Assembly (NCBI RefSeq): GCF_022812285.1
Contig: NZ_CP093300.1
Coordinates: forward strand, 124,001 to 188,000
Direction of reading: 5' to 3'
Origin: Alkalihalobacillus sp. LMS39
GTDB taxonomy: Bacteria; Bacillota; Bacilli; Bacillales; Bacillaceae_F
DNA length: 64,000 nucleotides
Translations under genes and position numbers: made by a program
Shown: piece after piece, positions 43,879-56,022 of the stretch
Position numbering within the stretch: the stretch's first letter is position 1
How the letters are laid out: each line of letters opens with the position of its first letter
Notes under the pieces: model-generated
What the model saw: only the letters and a program-made list of their open reading frames with translations
What the model was told of the DNA's origin: nothing
Databases searched by the model: none

Positions 43879-44478
43879 TTGAATAGTCGTAAAGTGGTTT
43901 ATTTATTTTTTACTACTCTCCTTATCGGAAGTATTAGTGGAGCAATTGTTGGTTTAGCTTTGGAATGGTCAGTGTACGTTCAGGAAGGTTTTTTAAATTT
44001 TTTATTCGGTTTAATTTGGTTGTTAGGTATTAGTGCCGCTTTTAGTTTAATTAGTCAAATGGGCTTTTTTGCTTATCTTACGTTGCATCGTTTTGGATTA
44101 GGGTTATTTAAAACTACAAAATTGTGGAATAATGTTCAAATTGTTATTATCGCTTTTGTTATCTTTGATTTGATTTACTTACGTTATATTAGTTTTAGAA
44201 CGGAACAAGAAACGATATTCCATTACATGATAATGCCAGTTTTATTGCTTTTATATGGGCTAATCGTTGCTTATATTAAAGCGAAGCAAACAAATCAGGG
44301 TGCTTTTATTCCTGCCCTTTTCTTTATTACTGTTGTCACAACAATTGAGTGGGTCCCAGCGTTAACGGCAAATGACCCTAAATGGCTATGGATTTATTTT
44401 GCACCATTGATAGCGGGAAATACGTGGCAATTGCTAGTGTTACATCGTTTAACAGGACAAGGAAAAGACCGGTCATAA
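43879..44478 (+). CDS. kbaA: KinB-signalling pathway protein KbaA
   Basis: Integral membrane protein needed for KinB activation at the start of sporulation in B. subtilis. The product is 199 aa with about six hydrophobic segments and LISQMGFFAYLTLHRFGLG and NTWQLLVLHRLTGQ, resembling KbaA along its full length. The start is TTG 43879, about 9 nt after AAAGGGAG. Its stop codon TAA is the exact loop of the terminator shared with pdaB. Adjacent kinases of the phosphorelay type make this context interesting. Confidence 0.93.
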   Translation: MNSRKVVYLFFTTLLIGSISGAIVGLALEWSVYVQEGFLNFLFGLIWLLGISAAFSLISQMGFFAYLTLHRFGLGLFKTTKLWNNVQIVIIAFVIFDLIYLRYISFRTEQETIFHYMIMPVLLLLYGLIVAYIKAKQTNQGAFIPALFFITVVTTIEWVPALTANDPKWLWIYFAPLIAGNTWQLLVLHRLTGQGKDRS

Positions 44479-44489
44479 TGACCGGTCTT
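44465..44489. terminator. Shared convergent terminator of kbaA and pdaB
   Basis: AAGACCGGTCA (44465-44475) pairs with TGACCGGTCTT (44479-44489); the loop is TAA, the kbaA stop codon (44476-44478). The pdaB stop (44490-44488) is in the other arm. The T-tract on the plus strand is weak (TTAATTTATTTG). Confidence 0.75.
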
Positions 44490-45246
44490 AATTTATTTGT
44501 TCTGTCTCCGTATCTGCACCTGACATGAGTTCACTTACTGTTACAAAAGAAAAACCGTCATTTGTTAGTTTTTCAATAATAATGGGAAGGGCTTCATGAG
44601 TCTGCTTTGCTGAGTCAGAAGCGTGAAGAAGTAGAACATCTCCGCTATTAGTCGAACTAACAATATTATCTACAATGACATCAACGCCTGGATTTTCATA
44701 ATCTTTCCCATTTACACTCCAATGAACGACGGAGTAGTCAAGCGAGTCTGCTATAGAAAGCACTCTTTTATCAAATTGTCCGTTTGGTGGGCGTAACAAA
44801 GAGAGTTTCTCGCTTGTGAGCTCCTGTAGAATTTGGTCAGAATTTCGAATGTCTTTTTTGATTTTGTCATCATCCCACGACGTATAGTTTTCATAACGAT
44901 ACCCGTGGTTACCAACTTCATGACCATCATCGATGATTCTTTCAATTAACTCAGGATATCGTTCTGCCCAAGCTGCAGAAACAAAAAAAGTGGCTGTAAT
45001 TTCTTTTTCTTGAAGAATATCAAGAATTGGGACAGCGCGTTCTTCTCCCCAGCTAATATTAAACGTTAAACTAACTTTGTTATCTTCCCCATTGCCTTTA
45101 TAAAATGCTTGAGGTCCTTCTGGTGTAGTAAAAACCATAAGTTCATTTCGTTCTACAAACAAGACACCAGCTGTAAAAAAAGCAGCAATGATGATAATAG
45201 ATACTTGTTTCATTTTCTTTCCGTTCCAAATCCAAAAAAACTTCAA
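44488..45246 (-). CDS. pdaB: Polysaccharide deacetylase family sporulation protein PdaB
   Basis: Needed for stable mature spores in B. subtilis. The product is 252 aa: an N-terminal anchor (about 13-31) and a NodB domain. It starts with TTG (MKFFWIWNGKKMKQ) after AAGGAGGGG. NodB motif 1, usually TFDDG, is TFNISWG (N63, no second Asp). Motif 2 is GNHGYRY (H114 present, second His replaced by Y118). The RPPNG and LLHAS motifs are kept. This suggests an altered or lost deacetylase site. Convergent with kbaA. Confidence 0.93.
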   Translation of the reverse strand: MKFFWIWNGKKMKQVSIIIIAAFFTAGVLFVERNELMVFTTPEGPQAFYKGNGEDNKVSLTFNISWGEERAVPILDILQEKEITATFFVSAAWAERYPELIERIIDDGHEVGNHGYRYENYTSWDDDKIKKDIRNSDQILQELTSEKLSLLRPPNGQFDKRVLSIADSLDYSVVHWSVNGKDYENPGVDVIVDNIVSSTNSGDVLLLHASDSAKQTHEALPIIIEKLTNDGFSFVTVSELMSGADTETEQIN

Positions 45247-45279
45247 TTCGACCCCTCCTTACCATCACTTGTACAATTC

Positions 45280-45308
45280 AATTTATGGTAAATGAGGACA
45301 AGATATGA
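45280..45308 (-). promoter_or_regulatory. Sigma-E-like promoter for pdaB
   Basis: On the minus strand TCATAT (45308-45303) and CATAAATT (45287-45280), with 16 nt between ATA and CATA. This fits sigma-E (ATA ... CATAnnnT). pdaB is a late sporulation gene in B. subtilis. Confidence 0.5.
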
Positions 45309-45381
45309 ATAAAATTCTGCAAATTAGAAAACAATTTAAAAGCAGTAGATAAAAATGACAAACTTGGCAGAGGTGGAATTG

Positions 45382-45612
45382 ATGTTAGGATTTTTATTAA
45401 ATACAAAAGAAGTACAAGAAGTAGAGTACATGGTGAAAAAAGAAATGGAGGAACTTCTTTTAGATTTAACAGATCCAAGAATTGACGATGTAGTAAAAAA
45501 AGCAATGGAAGAAAAGTATCAAATTATTTTTGGGATATATCGACGCTTTGCTTCCACAAAAGAGTGTGCAAAATACATAAGAACACCTTTATACAAAAAA
45601 GTAACAGAATAA
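45382..45612 (+). CDS. Small conserved-looking protein of unknown function
   Basis: 76-aa protein (MLGFLLNTKEVQEVEYMVKKE...) with charged amphipathic helices, LLDLTDPRIDDVVKKAMEEKYQ in the middle and a C-terminal CAKYIRTPLYKK. No membrane segment or known motif. I chose ATG 45382 with AGAGGTGG just upstream; ATG 45355 is in frame but lacks a Shine-Dalgarno sequence. It sits alone between pdaB and the rrn promoters. I recall similar proteins in Bacillus next to this locus but cannot name the family. No clear terminator before the rrn promoters. Confidence 0.7.
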   Translation: MLGFLLNTKEVQEVEYMVKKEMEELLLDLTDPRIDDVVKKAMEEKYQIIFGIYRRFASTKECAKYIRTPLYKKVTE

Positions 45613-45625
45613 AAGAAAATGGTTG

Positions 45626-45655
45626 TTGACTTAAAAAGCTTGTCCATGTTATATT
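45626..45655 (+). promoter_or_regulatory. rrn promoter P1
   Basis: TTGACT (45626-45631), 18-nt spacer and TATATT (45650-45655). Confidence 0.75.
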
Positions 45656-45681
45656 AATTGAACCGCAACAAATGACAAACA

Positions 45682-45713
45682 CAACACATTTTTTATATTT
45701 CAAAAATGTGTTG
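45682..45713 (+). repeat. Perfect inverted repeat between rrn P1 and P2
   Basis: CAACACATTTTT (45682-45693) is an exact inverted match to AAAAATGTGTTG (45702-45713), with an 8-nt centre. The right arm includes the TTG of the P2 -35 box. In RNA from P1 it would be a hairpin; in DNA it could be an operator. Confidence 0.8.
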
Positions 45714-45740
45714 ACATTGTTTGTTGATGTGTGGTAGGAT
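45711..45740 (+). promoter_or_regulatory. rrn promoter P2
   Basis: Perfect TTGACA (45711-45716), 18-nt spacer and TAGGAT (45735-45740), about 135 nt before the mature 16S end. Tandem P1/P2 is normal for Bacillus rrn operons. Confidence 0.8.
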
Positions 45741-45779
45741 ATAAAAGTCGCTGTGAGACACGGGGTGTCTGACACCGCA

Positions 45780-45806
45780 AATAGCTCTTTGAAAACTGAA
45801 CAAGAA
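45780..45806 (+). other. 5' arm of the 16S processing stem
   Basis: TAGCTC-TTTG-AAAACTGAACA before 16S is complementary to TGTTCAGTTTTGAGCGAGCTA after 16S (47498-47518). The two flanks can form the long stem that RNase III cuts to release pre-16S. Confidence 0.7.
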
Positions 45807-45872
45807 AAAGCCAAGCGAATTAAAGAGATAGTAATATCTCGTCAATGAATTATTTTTGAGCTATATCAAACA

Positions 45873-50890
<5,018 letters not shown>

Positions 50891-50975
50891 AGATTTAAAA
50901 AAGGCGAAGTCTTTTTGACACAATTCAATACACACACTATCTAGTTTTGAGGGAATCATTAGATGAACTCAATAG

Positions 50976-51092
<117 letters not shown>

Positions 51093-51119
51093 CTTTTTAT
51101 TTATATTCCTTACCGATAT

Positions 51120-51194
51120 TCCACAGTAGCTCAGTGGTAGAGCTATCGGCTGTTAACCGATCGGTCGCAGGTTCGAATCCTGCCTGTGGAGCCA
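51120..51194 (+). tRNA. tRNA-Asn (GTT)
   Basis: Cloverleaf with acceptor TCCACAG/CTGTGGA, anticodon GTT in the loop CTGTTAA, T-arm GTTCGAATC and encoded CCA. Cotranscribed with rrn. Confidence 0.96.
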
Positions 51195-51198
51195 CTAT

Positions 51199-51274
51199 GC
51201 TTCCATAGCTCAGTAGGTAGAGCACTACCATGGTAAGGTAGGGGTCAGCGGTTCGAGTCCGCTTGGAAGCTCCA
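51199..51274 (+). tRNA. tRNA-Thr (GGT)
   Basis: Acceptor GCTTCCA/TGGAAGC; anticodon stem CTACC/GGTAG around loop ATGGTAA gives anticodon GGT. CCA encoded. Last gene of the rrn transcription unit before the terminator. Confidence 0.95.
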
Positions 51275-51297
51275 GTAGAGCTTGTTATGTATCATAT

Positions 51298-51325
51298 AGA
51301 CTTCAAGTCAAAGAGGTCTTTTTTG
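51298..51325 (+). terminator. Terminator of the rrn-tRNA(Asn,Thr) unit
   Basis: AGACTTC (51298-51304), 8-nt loop, GAGGTCT (51313-51319) and a T-run. It separates the first two tRNA genes from the second cluster. Confidence 0.85.
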
Positions 51326-51360
51326 TTTGTGAACTATAAAACAAAAGATAAAAAAAGCTC

Positions 51361-51389
51361 TTGCACTTATAAAATGAATTTGATAGAAT
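51361..51389 (+). promoter_or_regulatory. Sigma-A promoter for the second tRNA cluster
   Basis: TTGCAC (51361-51366), 17-nt spacer and TAGAAT (51384-51389), 27 nt before tRNA-Glu. Confidence 0.75.
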
Positions 51390-51415
51390 ATATTTCGTCA
51401 GTAAAAAACTAAAAT

Positions 51416-51490
51416 GGCCCGTTGGTCAAGCGGTTAAGACACCGCCCTTTCACGGCGGTAACACGGGTTCGAATCCCGTACGGGTCACCA
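51416..51490 (+). tRNA. tRNA-Glu (TTC)
   Basis: Acceptor GGCCCGT/ACGGGTC with one G-U pair; anticodon stem CCGCC/GGCGG, loop CTTTCAC gives TTC. CCA encoded. First gene of the second tRNA cluster. Confidence 0.96.
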
Positions 51491-51533
51491 TAATATATTG
51501 CAGCGTTGTACATTGAATAAACATCAACACACA

Positions 51534-51651
51534 ACGGAGGATTAGCTCAGCTACAAGCGTTACAGCTTGAAAAGCAACGAGTTGTTTCGACGCATGAACT
51601 TCTTGGAAAACAAGAAGAGGAAGAAACAGGGACTCCTTTGAATTAACATCA
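51534..51651 (+). pseudogene. Truncated tRNA-Val copy with a coding-like tail
   Basis: 51534-51552 repeats exactly the 19 bp ACGGAGGATTAGCTCAGCT found at 51660-51678, the 5' end of tRNA-Val. After the D-arm start the sequence departs: no anticodon arm, T-arm or 3' acceptor follows. Instead 51551-51648 reads open in one frame (LQALQLEKQRVVSTHELLGK then QEEEETGTPLN) to TAA at 51647-51649, as the C-terminus of some protein would. About 20 bp upstream of both copies are also similar (AACATCAA). It looks like the scar of a duplication or insertion at tRNA-Val. Confidence 0.65.
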
Positions 51652-51661
51652 AAAATACTAC

Positions 51662-51737
51662 GGAGGATTAGCTCAGCTGGGAGAGCACCTGCCTTACAAG
51701 CAGGGGGTCGGCGGTTCGATCCCGTCATCCTCCACCA
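51662..51737 (+). tRNA. tRNA-Val (TAC)
   Basis: Acceptor GGAGGAT/ATCCTCC; loop CTTACAA gives anticodon TAC; T-arm GTTCGATCC; CCA encoded. Its first 17 nt are duplicated 126 bp upstream. Confidence 0.96.
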
Positions 51738-51740
51738 TAT

Positions 51741-51816
<76 letters not shown>

Positions 51817-51875
51817 TTGCTATCATATCTTTTTATTTATATAGATGATTACGGCAAAAGGTTTAGTCATACCCT

Positions 51876-51959
51876 GGAGGGGTAGCGAAGTGGCTAAACG
51901 CGGCGGACTGTAAATCCGCTCCTTAGGGTTCGGCGGTTCGAATCCGTCCCCCTCCACCA
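51876..51959 (+). tRNA. tRNA-Tyr (GTA)
   Basis: 84 nt with the long variable arm of class II tRNAs; acceptor GGAGGGG; anticodon GTA in CTGTAAA; CCA encoded. Confidence 0.95.
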
Positions 51960-51971
51960 TTTATACATTAT

Positions 51972-52046
51972 TGGGCTATAGCCAAGCGGTAAGGCAACGG
52001 ACTTTGACTCCGTCATGCGTAGGTTCGAATCCTGCTAGCCCAGCCA
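51972..52046 (+). tRNA. tRNA-Gln (TTG)
   Basis: Acceptor TGGGCTA/TAGCCCA; stem CGGA/TCCG with loop CTTTGAC gives anticodon TTG. CCA encoded. Confidence 0.95.
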
Positions 52047-52050
52047 TTAA

Positions 52051-52126
52051 GAGCCATTAGCTCAGTTGGTAGAGCATCTGACTTTTAATCAGAGGGTCGA
52101 AGGTTCGAATCCTTCATGGCTCACCA
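52051..52126 (+). tRNA. tRNA-Lys (TTT)
   Basis: Acceptor GAGCCAT/ATGGCTC; loop CTTTTAA gives anticodon TTT. CCA encoded. Confidence 0.96.
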
Positions 52127-52155
52127 TGTTGTTTTCAACAAATGAAAATTGTGAT

Positions 52156-52230
52156 GCGGAAGTAGTTCAGTGGTAGAACATCACCTTGCCAAGGTGAGGG
52201 TCGCGGGTTCGAGTCCCGTCTTCCGCTCCA
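52156..52230 (+). tRNA. tRNA-Gly (GCC)
   Basis: Acceptor GCGGAAG/CTTCCGC; loop TTGCCAA gives anticodon GCC. CCA encoded. Confidence 0.96.
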
Positions 52231-52247
52231 ATTAATATTAACCAGAT

Positions 52248-52321
52248 GCGGGTGTAGTTTAGTGGTAAAACCTCAGCCTTCCAAGCTGATGTCGTGAGTT
52301 CGATTCTCATCACCCGCTCCA
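52248..52321 (+). tRNA. tRNA-Gly (TCC)
   Basis: 74 nt; acceptor GCGGGTG/CACCCGC; loop CTTCCAA gives anticodon TCC. CCA encoded. Confidence 0.95.
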
Positions 52322-52342
52322 ACTTTATTTATAATTAACTAC

Positions 52343-52418
52343 GGGGCCTTAGCTCAGCTGGGAGAGCGCCTGCCTTGCACGCAGGAGGTCAGCGGTTCGA
52401 TCCCGCTAGGCTCCACCA
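52343..52418 (+). tRNA. tRNA-Ala (TGC)
   Basis: Acceptor GGGGCCT/AGGCTCC with a G-U pair; loop CTTGCAC gives anticodon TGC. CCA encoded. Last tRNA of the cluster. Confidence 0.96.
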
Positions 52419-52431
52419 AATAGGACATTTC

Positions 52432-52465
52432 AAGCCTTTACACATTTAGTGTAGAGGCTTTTTTA
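52432..52465 (+). terminator. Terminator of the tRNA cluster
   Basis: AAGCCTTTACAC (52432-52443), loop ATTTA and GTGTAGAGGCTT (52449-52460) then T's. One mismatch-like G-U pair; strong stem. Confidence 0.92.
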
Positions 52466-52574
52466 CTAGCAAAAATAATAAATTACTCTATAACAGATAA
52501 TTTTACAAACTAAGAATTTGGAAAAAAGCCCCTGTCCTTTTTTTTTCGTGTTAAAATAAAAAATAGACGAGACA

Positions 52575-52601
52575 TGTAACGTAAACGGTGGTTCGTTCGT
52601 A
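52575..52601 (+). promoter_or_regulatory. Sigma-W (ECF) autoregulatory promoter
   Basis: TGTAAC (52575-52580), 17 nt, CGTA (52598-52601) followed by TAT. This is close to the sigma-W consensus TGAAAC-N16-CGTA and lies 39 nt before sigW, as the autoregulated promoter does in B. subtilis. The GTAAAC at 52581-52586 gives too short a spacing. Confidence 0.75.
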
Positions 52602-52639
52602 TATAGAATAAACCGCATGAAAAGCGGAGGGCAAAATAA

Positions 52640-53203
52640 ATGGATGCAATAGTAAAACGAATAATCAATGATGTAAAAAATGGAGATCAGCAAGCTTTTT
52701 CAGAATTAGTGGAGTTATATAAAGATAAAGTTTATCAAATATCATACCGGATGGTCGGAAATGTACATGAAGCGCAAGATATTGCACAAGAAGCTTTTCT
52801 TCGTGCTTATACAAACCTAGATAGCTTTGATACATCAAAGAAATTTTCCACCTGGCTTTTTCGAATTGCAACAAATCTTTCGATAGACAGGTTGAGAAAG
52901 CGAAAACCCGACTTTTATCTAGAAGAAACAATAAAAGGGAGTGAAGGGCTAACCGTTGAATCCCAAATTGCAGCAGAACAAGAATTACCAGAAGACCAAT
53001 TGGTCATGATGGAAATGCAAGAGTGGATACAAGCAGAAATTAACGAACTTCCCCCGAAATATCGTTCAGCGATTATTTTAAAGTATATTGAGGACTTATC
53101 ATTAAAAGAAATAAGCGACATCTTAAATTTACCAATATCTACTGTAAAAACACGTGTTCATCGAGGTAGAGAAGCGTTAAGAAAAAGATTAGGCAAAAGG
53201 TAG
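52640..53203 (+). CDS. sigW: ECF sigma factor SigW
   Basis: Extracytoplasmic-function sigma factor for envelope stress, antimicrobial peptides and, in alkaliphiles, alkaline shock. The product is 187 aa, the B. subtilis length: sigma-2 (about 20-90: GNVHEAQDIAQEAFLRAYTN and FSTWLFRIATNLSIDRLRKR) and sigma-4 (about 130-182: LPPKYRSAIILKYIEDLSLK with the helix-turn-helix STVKTRVHRGREAL). AGCGGAGGG precedes ATG 52640. Followed 14 nt later by its anti-sigma factor. Confidence 0.96.
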   Translation: MDAIVKRIINDVKNGDQQAFSELVELYKDKVYQISYRMVGNVHEAQDIAQEAFLRAYTNLDSFDTSKKFSTWLFRIATNLSIDRLRKRKPDFYLEETIKGSEGLTVESQIAAEQELPEDQLVMMEMQEWIQAEINELPPKYRSAIILKYIEDLSLKEISDILNLPISTVKTRVHRGREALRKRLGKR

Positions 53204-53217
53204 AAAGGGTGAATATA

Positions 53218-53844
53218 ATGAGCTGCGAAAATAAGTATGTAAATTTAATCGACAAATATATAGATAATGAAATTGATGAAAATGAAAAGAAAGAGTTAAT
53301 GGAACACTTATCGACATGTTCAGACTGTCATGAAAGATATATAGAATTGAAAAAAGCGATCGCGTTTATTCAAAGTGCTTCTCATATTAGTGCGCCTTCT
53401 AACTTTACGGAAAGCGTCATGAGTCAATTACCGAGGAAAAAGAAAGTGGTCACATGGAAAAAGTGGATGCAACGACACCCATTTTTAGTTGCTGCTTCGA
53501 TTTTCTTTTTAATGATGTCATTTAGTGTGAATTCAATTTGGTCTCATTCAGATGAACTAATGGTAACTGGGGCAGCTAATTTAAAAATCGATAAAGAACG
53601 AGGAGCAGTAATCGTCCCAGAAGGTGAAGTGGTTGAAGGGGATTTAGTGGTCCGTAATGGAACGTTAGAAGTTGAAGGTGAAGTAAGAGGAAATGTGCTA
53701 CTCATCAATAGTGAACAATATTTAGCTTCAGCCGGTACGGTTTCAGGAGAAATTGAAGAAGTAAATCAGGTGTTAGATTGGATTTGGTACCATATAAAGC
53801 ATTTCTTTATTGAGGTTGTTTCTGTCTTTAACGAGAAAGAGTAG
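53218..53844 (+). CDS. rsiW: Anti-sigma-W factor RsiW
   Basis: Membrane-bound inhibitor of SigW, degraded in steps by PrsW-type site-1 cleavage, RasP and ClpXP under stress. The product is 208 aa with a zinc anti-sigma motif (H30, C34, C37, plus C3), one TM helix (about 88-106) and an extracytoplasmic region with EVEGEVRGNVLL and YLASAGTVSGEIEEVNQ, as in B. subtilis. ATG 53218 follows GAAAGGGTG; the GTG at 53209 lies within that site. Confidence 0.94.
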   Translation: MSCENKYVNLIDKYIDNEIDENEKKELMEHLSTCSDCHERYIELKKAIAFIQSASHISAPSNFTESVMSQLPRKKKVVTWKKWMQRHPFLVAASIFFLMMSFSVNSIWSHSDELMVTGAANLKIDKERGAVIVPEGEVVEGDLVVRNGTLEVEGEVRGNVLLINSEQYLASAGTVSGEIEEVNQVLDWIWYHIKHFFIEVVSVFNEKE

Positions 53845-53870
53845 TCATTTGTTAAATATAGTATGAATTA

Positions 53871-53879
53871 TGCTATAAT
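53871..53879 (+). promoter_or_regulatory. Extended -10 promoter for cdaA-cdaR-glmM
   Basis: TGCTATAAT: perfect -10 (53874-53879) with TGn extension. A TTGTTA at 53849-53854 lies 19 nt upstream as a possible -35. Confidence 0.65.
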
Positions 53880-53927
53880 GATAAGGCTATTATTATAGGT
53901 TAAAGTGGAATGTTTGGAGGACGGACT

Positions 53928-54752
53928 ATGTTTCCTGGCGTCGATTTCCATCTGCTCACTTATCTTGGGCGGATTGTAGATATATTATTAGTTACGTATG
54001 TAATTTATAAGTTGATTATGGTAATAAAAGGAACAAGAGCCGTTCAGTTATTAAAAGGGATAACGGTTATTTTAATTGTGTGGTTTTTGAGTTCCTTTTT
54101 TGCCTTGCGAACACTTGAATTTATTATGCAGCAAGTCGTGACTTACGGGTTGCTAGCCATTATCATTATTTTCCAGCCAGAACTAAGACGAGCGCTTGAA
54201 CAATTAGGAAGAGGAAGGTTCTTTTCAAGGACAACCGCGCCACAAGAAGAGCAAGCATCTAAATCAATTGATGCCATTGTGAAATCAGCAAACTATATGG
54301 CAAAGCGGCGAATCGGGGCTCTTATTTCAATCGAAAGAGAAACGGGAATGACCGATTATGTAGAAACAGGAATTATCATGGATGCTAGATTAACGTCTGA
54401 GTTACTTATTAATATTTTTATTCCTAATACACCAATGCACGATGGAGCTGTCATTATAAAAGAAAATAAAATTTTAGCAGCAGGTTGTTATTTGCCTCTG
54501 TCTGAAAACCCTTTTATCTCAAAAGAATTAGGAACAAGACATAGAGCAGCGTTAGGGGTAAGTGAAGTTTCTGATAGTGTGACACTAGTTGTATCTGAAG
54601 AAACAGGGAATATTTCGTTAACAAAAAATGGCGAGCTTCATCGGGATTTAAATGAAGAACAACTACGCGAGTTACTAGAGCAAGAATTAGTGAATGAATC
54701 AAGACAAACCACTTCCTCGCGTTGGCAATGGGGAGGAAAGAAAGATGAATAA
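53928..54752 (+). CDS. cdaA: Diadenylate cyclase CdaA (DacA)
   Basis: Makes c-di-AMP from two ATP, an essential signal for potassium and osmotic balance. The product is 274 aa: three TM helices (about 10-90) and a DAC domain with D172-G-A and R204-H-R active-site motifs (PMHDGAVII, TRHRAALG). ATG 53928 is 7 nt after GGAGG; the upstream in-frame ATG (53910) has none. First gene of cdaA-cdaR-glmM, the conserved Firmicute operon. Confidence 0.97.
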   Translation: MFPGVDFHLLTYLGRIVDILLVTYVIYKLIMVIKGTRAVQLLKGITVILIVWFLSSFFALRTLEFIMQQVVTYGLLAIIIIFQPELRRALEQLGRGRFFSRTTAPQEEQASKSIDAIVKSANYMAKRRIGALISIERETGMTDYVETGIIMDARLTSELLINIFIPNTPMHDGAVIIKENKILAAGCYLPLSENPFISKELGTRHRAALGVSEVSDSVTLVVSEETGNISLTKNGELHRDLNEEQLRELLEQELVNESRQTTSSRWQWGGKKDE

Positions 54753-55995
54753 ATTATTTGAAAATCATTGGTTTATAAAAATTATTTCTTTTTTCATTGC
54801 TTTAATGCTTTTTTTAATGGTCAATCAAGACAATTTAAACAATCAACCAAGTGCAGTGACACCACCGATGGCCACAAGTTCATATACGTTAGAAGATGTT
54901 CAGTTAACAGCTTATTATGATGAAGACCGATTTGCCATTACAGAAATATCAGAGTCTGTTCAAGTGAATTTAAGAGGACCACAAAGTATTATCACTTTGC
55001 TTCAGATTTCTAGGCCATCCTATGAGGTATTTGTTGATTTAACAGAGCGAGAAGCTGGGGTTCATCATGTAAATATTGAACATAAAGGATTTCCTAATGA
55101 GCTTTCAGTTTCGATTGTCCCGCAATTTACGAGAGTAGTGATACAAGAGAAGAAGACGGTTTCGATTCCAGTCGAGGTTGATTTAGTCAATCAAGAAGAA
55201 GTGGCAGAAGGCTATTCAGTTGGTACACCAATTGTAACGCCAGTGAATGTCGAAATTACAGCAGCAGAAGAGCTTATCGACCAAGTGGCGATAGCAAAAG
55301 CTTATGTCGATGTTCGAGATGCCAATGAAACCATCGAAAAAGCAGTACCGATAAAAATATATGACCATTTTGGCAATGAACTTCACTTAGATGTGGAACC
55401 ATCTGTTGTGGACGTAAGAGTTCCAATCACCAGTCCGTTTAAAACCGTTCCAATCAAAATCTCAAGAGAAGGCACATTACCAGATGGCTTAAGTATAGAT
55501 TCGATACAGTATGAACCTAGAGAAGTGACAATATTTGGACCACAAGATGTAATCAATGACATCTCACTCATTGAAGGAATTGTCCTCGATTTAAGTACGA
55601 TCACAGAAAACCAAACGGTTCAATTAGATATCCCAAGACCACGAGGAGTGGAACGGATTGAACCAAGTACCGTAGAAGTAACAATCGAATTAACGGAAGA
55701 AGCGACCCGAACAATAGATGACGTGCCACTTGAAATTACAGGCATTTCAGAGGGGTATGAAGTGGAGATTGTTGAACCAACAACGGAATCGATTAGTGTG
55801 ATGATTCGTGGTGCTGATGAATTGATAGAAAGAGTAACAAGAGAAGAACTACAAGCTTTTATTGATGTTAGCCAGCTTACACCTGGCGAACATGATATTG
55901 ATATTCAACTAGTCGGACCACAAAATATGGTGTTTGAAACTGAGATTTCAATAGCGAAAGTCGTTATTCGAGAAAATGAAGACGAAGACGAATAG
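54745..55995 (+). CDS. cdaR: CdaA regulator CdaR (YbbR-domain protein)
   Basis: Extracytoplasmic regulator of CdaA. The product is 416 aa with one N-terminal TM anchor (about 10-28) and about four YbbR repeats, each marked by segments like VQVNLRGPQSII, EVTIFGPQDVIND and SVMIRGADELIERV, and an acidic C-terminal end. ATG 54745 is 8 nt after GGAGG (54732-54736) and overlaps cdaA by 8 nt, so translation is coupled. The GC-poor, repeat-like core is normal for the family. Confidence 0.95.
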   Translation: MNKLFENHWFIKIISFFIALMLFLMVNQDNLNNQPSAVTPPMATSSYTLEDVQLTAYYDEDRFAITEISESVQVNLRGPQSIITLLQISRPSYEVFVDLTEREAGVHHVNIEHKGFPNELSVSIVPQFTRVVIQEKKTVSIPVEVDLVNQEEVAEGYSVGTPIVTPVNVEITAAEELIDQVAIAKAYVDVRDANETIEKAVPIKIYDHFGNELHLDVEPSVVDVRVPITSPFKTVPIKISREGTLPDGLSIDSIQYEPREVTIFGPQDVINDISLIEGIVLDLSTITENQTVQLDIPRPRGVERIEPSTVEVTIELTEEATRTIDDVPLEITGISEGYEVEIVEPTTESISVMIRGADELIERVTREELQAFIDVSQLTPGEHDIDIQLVGPQNMVFETEISIAKVVIRENEDEDE

Positions 55996-56022
55996 GATAG
56001 TTCATTGAAGGAGAGATATGAA

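Noticed and set aside
51450-51728. 92-aa minus-strand frame across tRNA-Glu and tRNA-Val (MTGSNRRPPACKAG...)
   Set aside because: A well-known false protein produced by tRNA antisense sequence.
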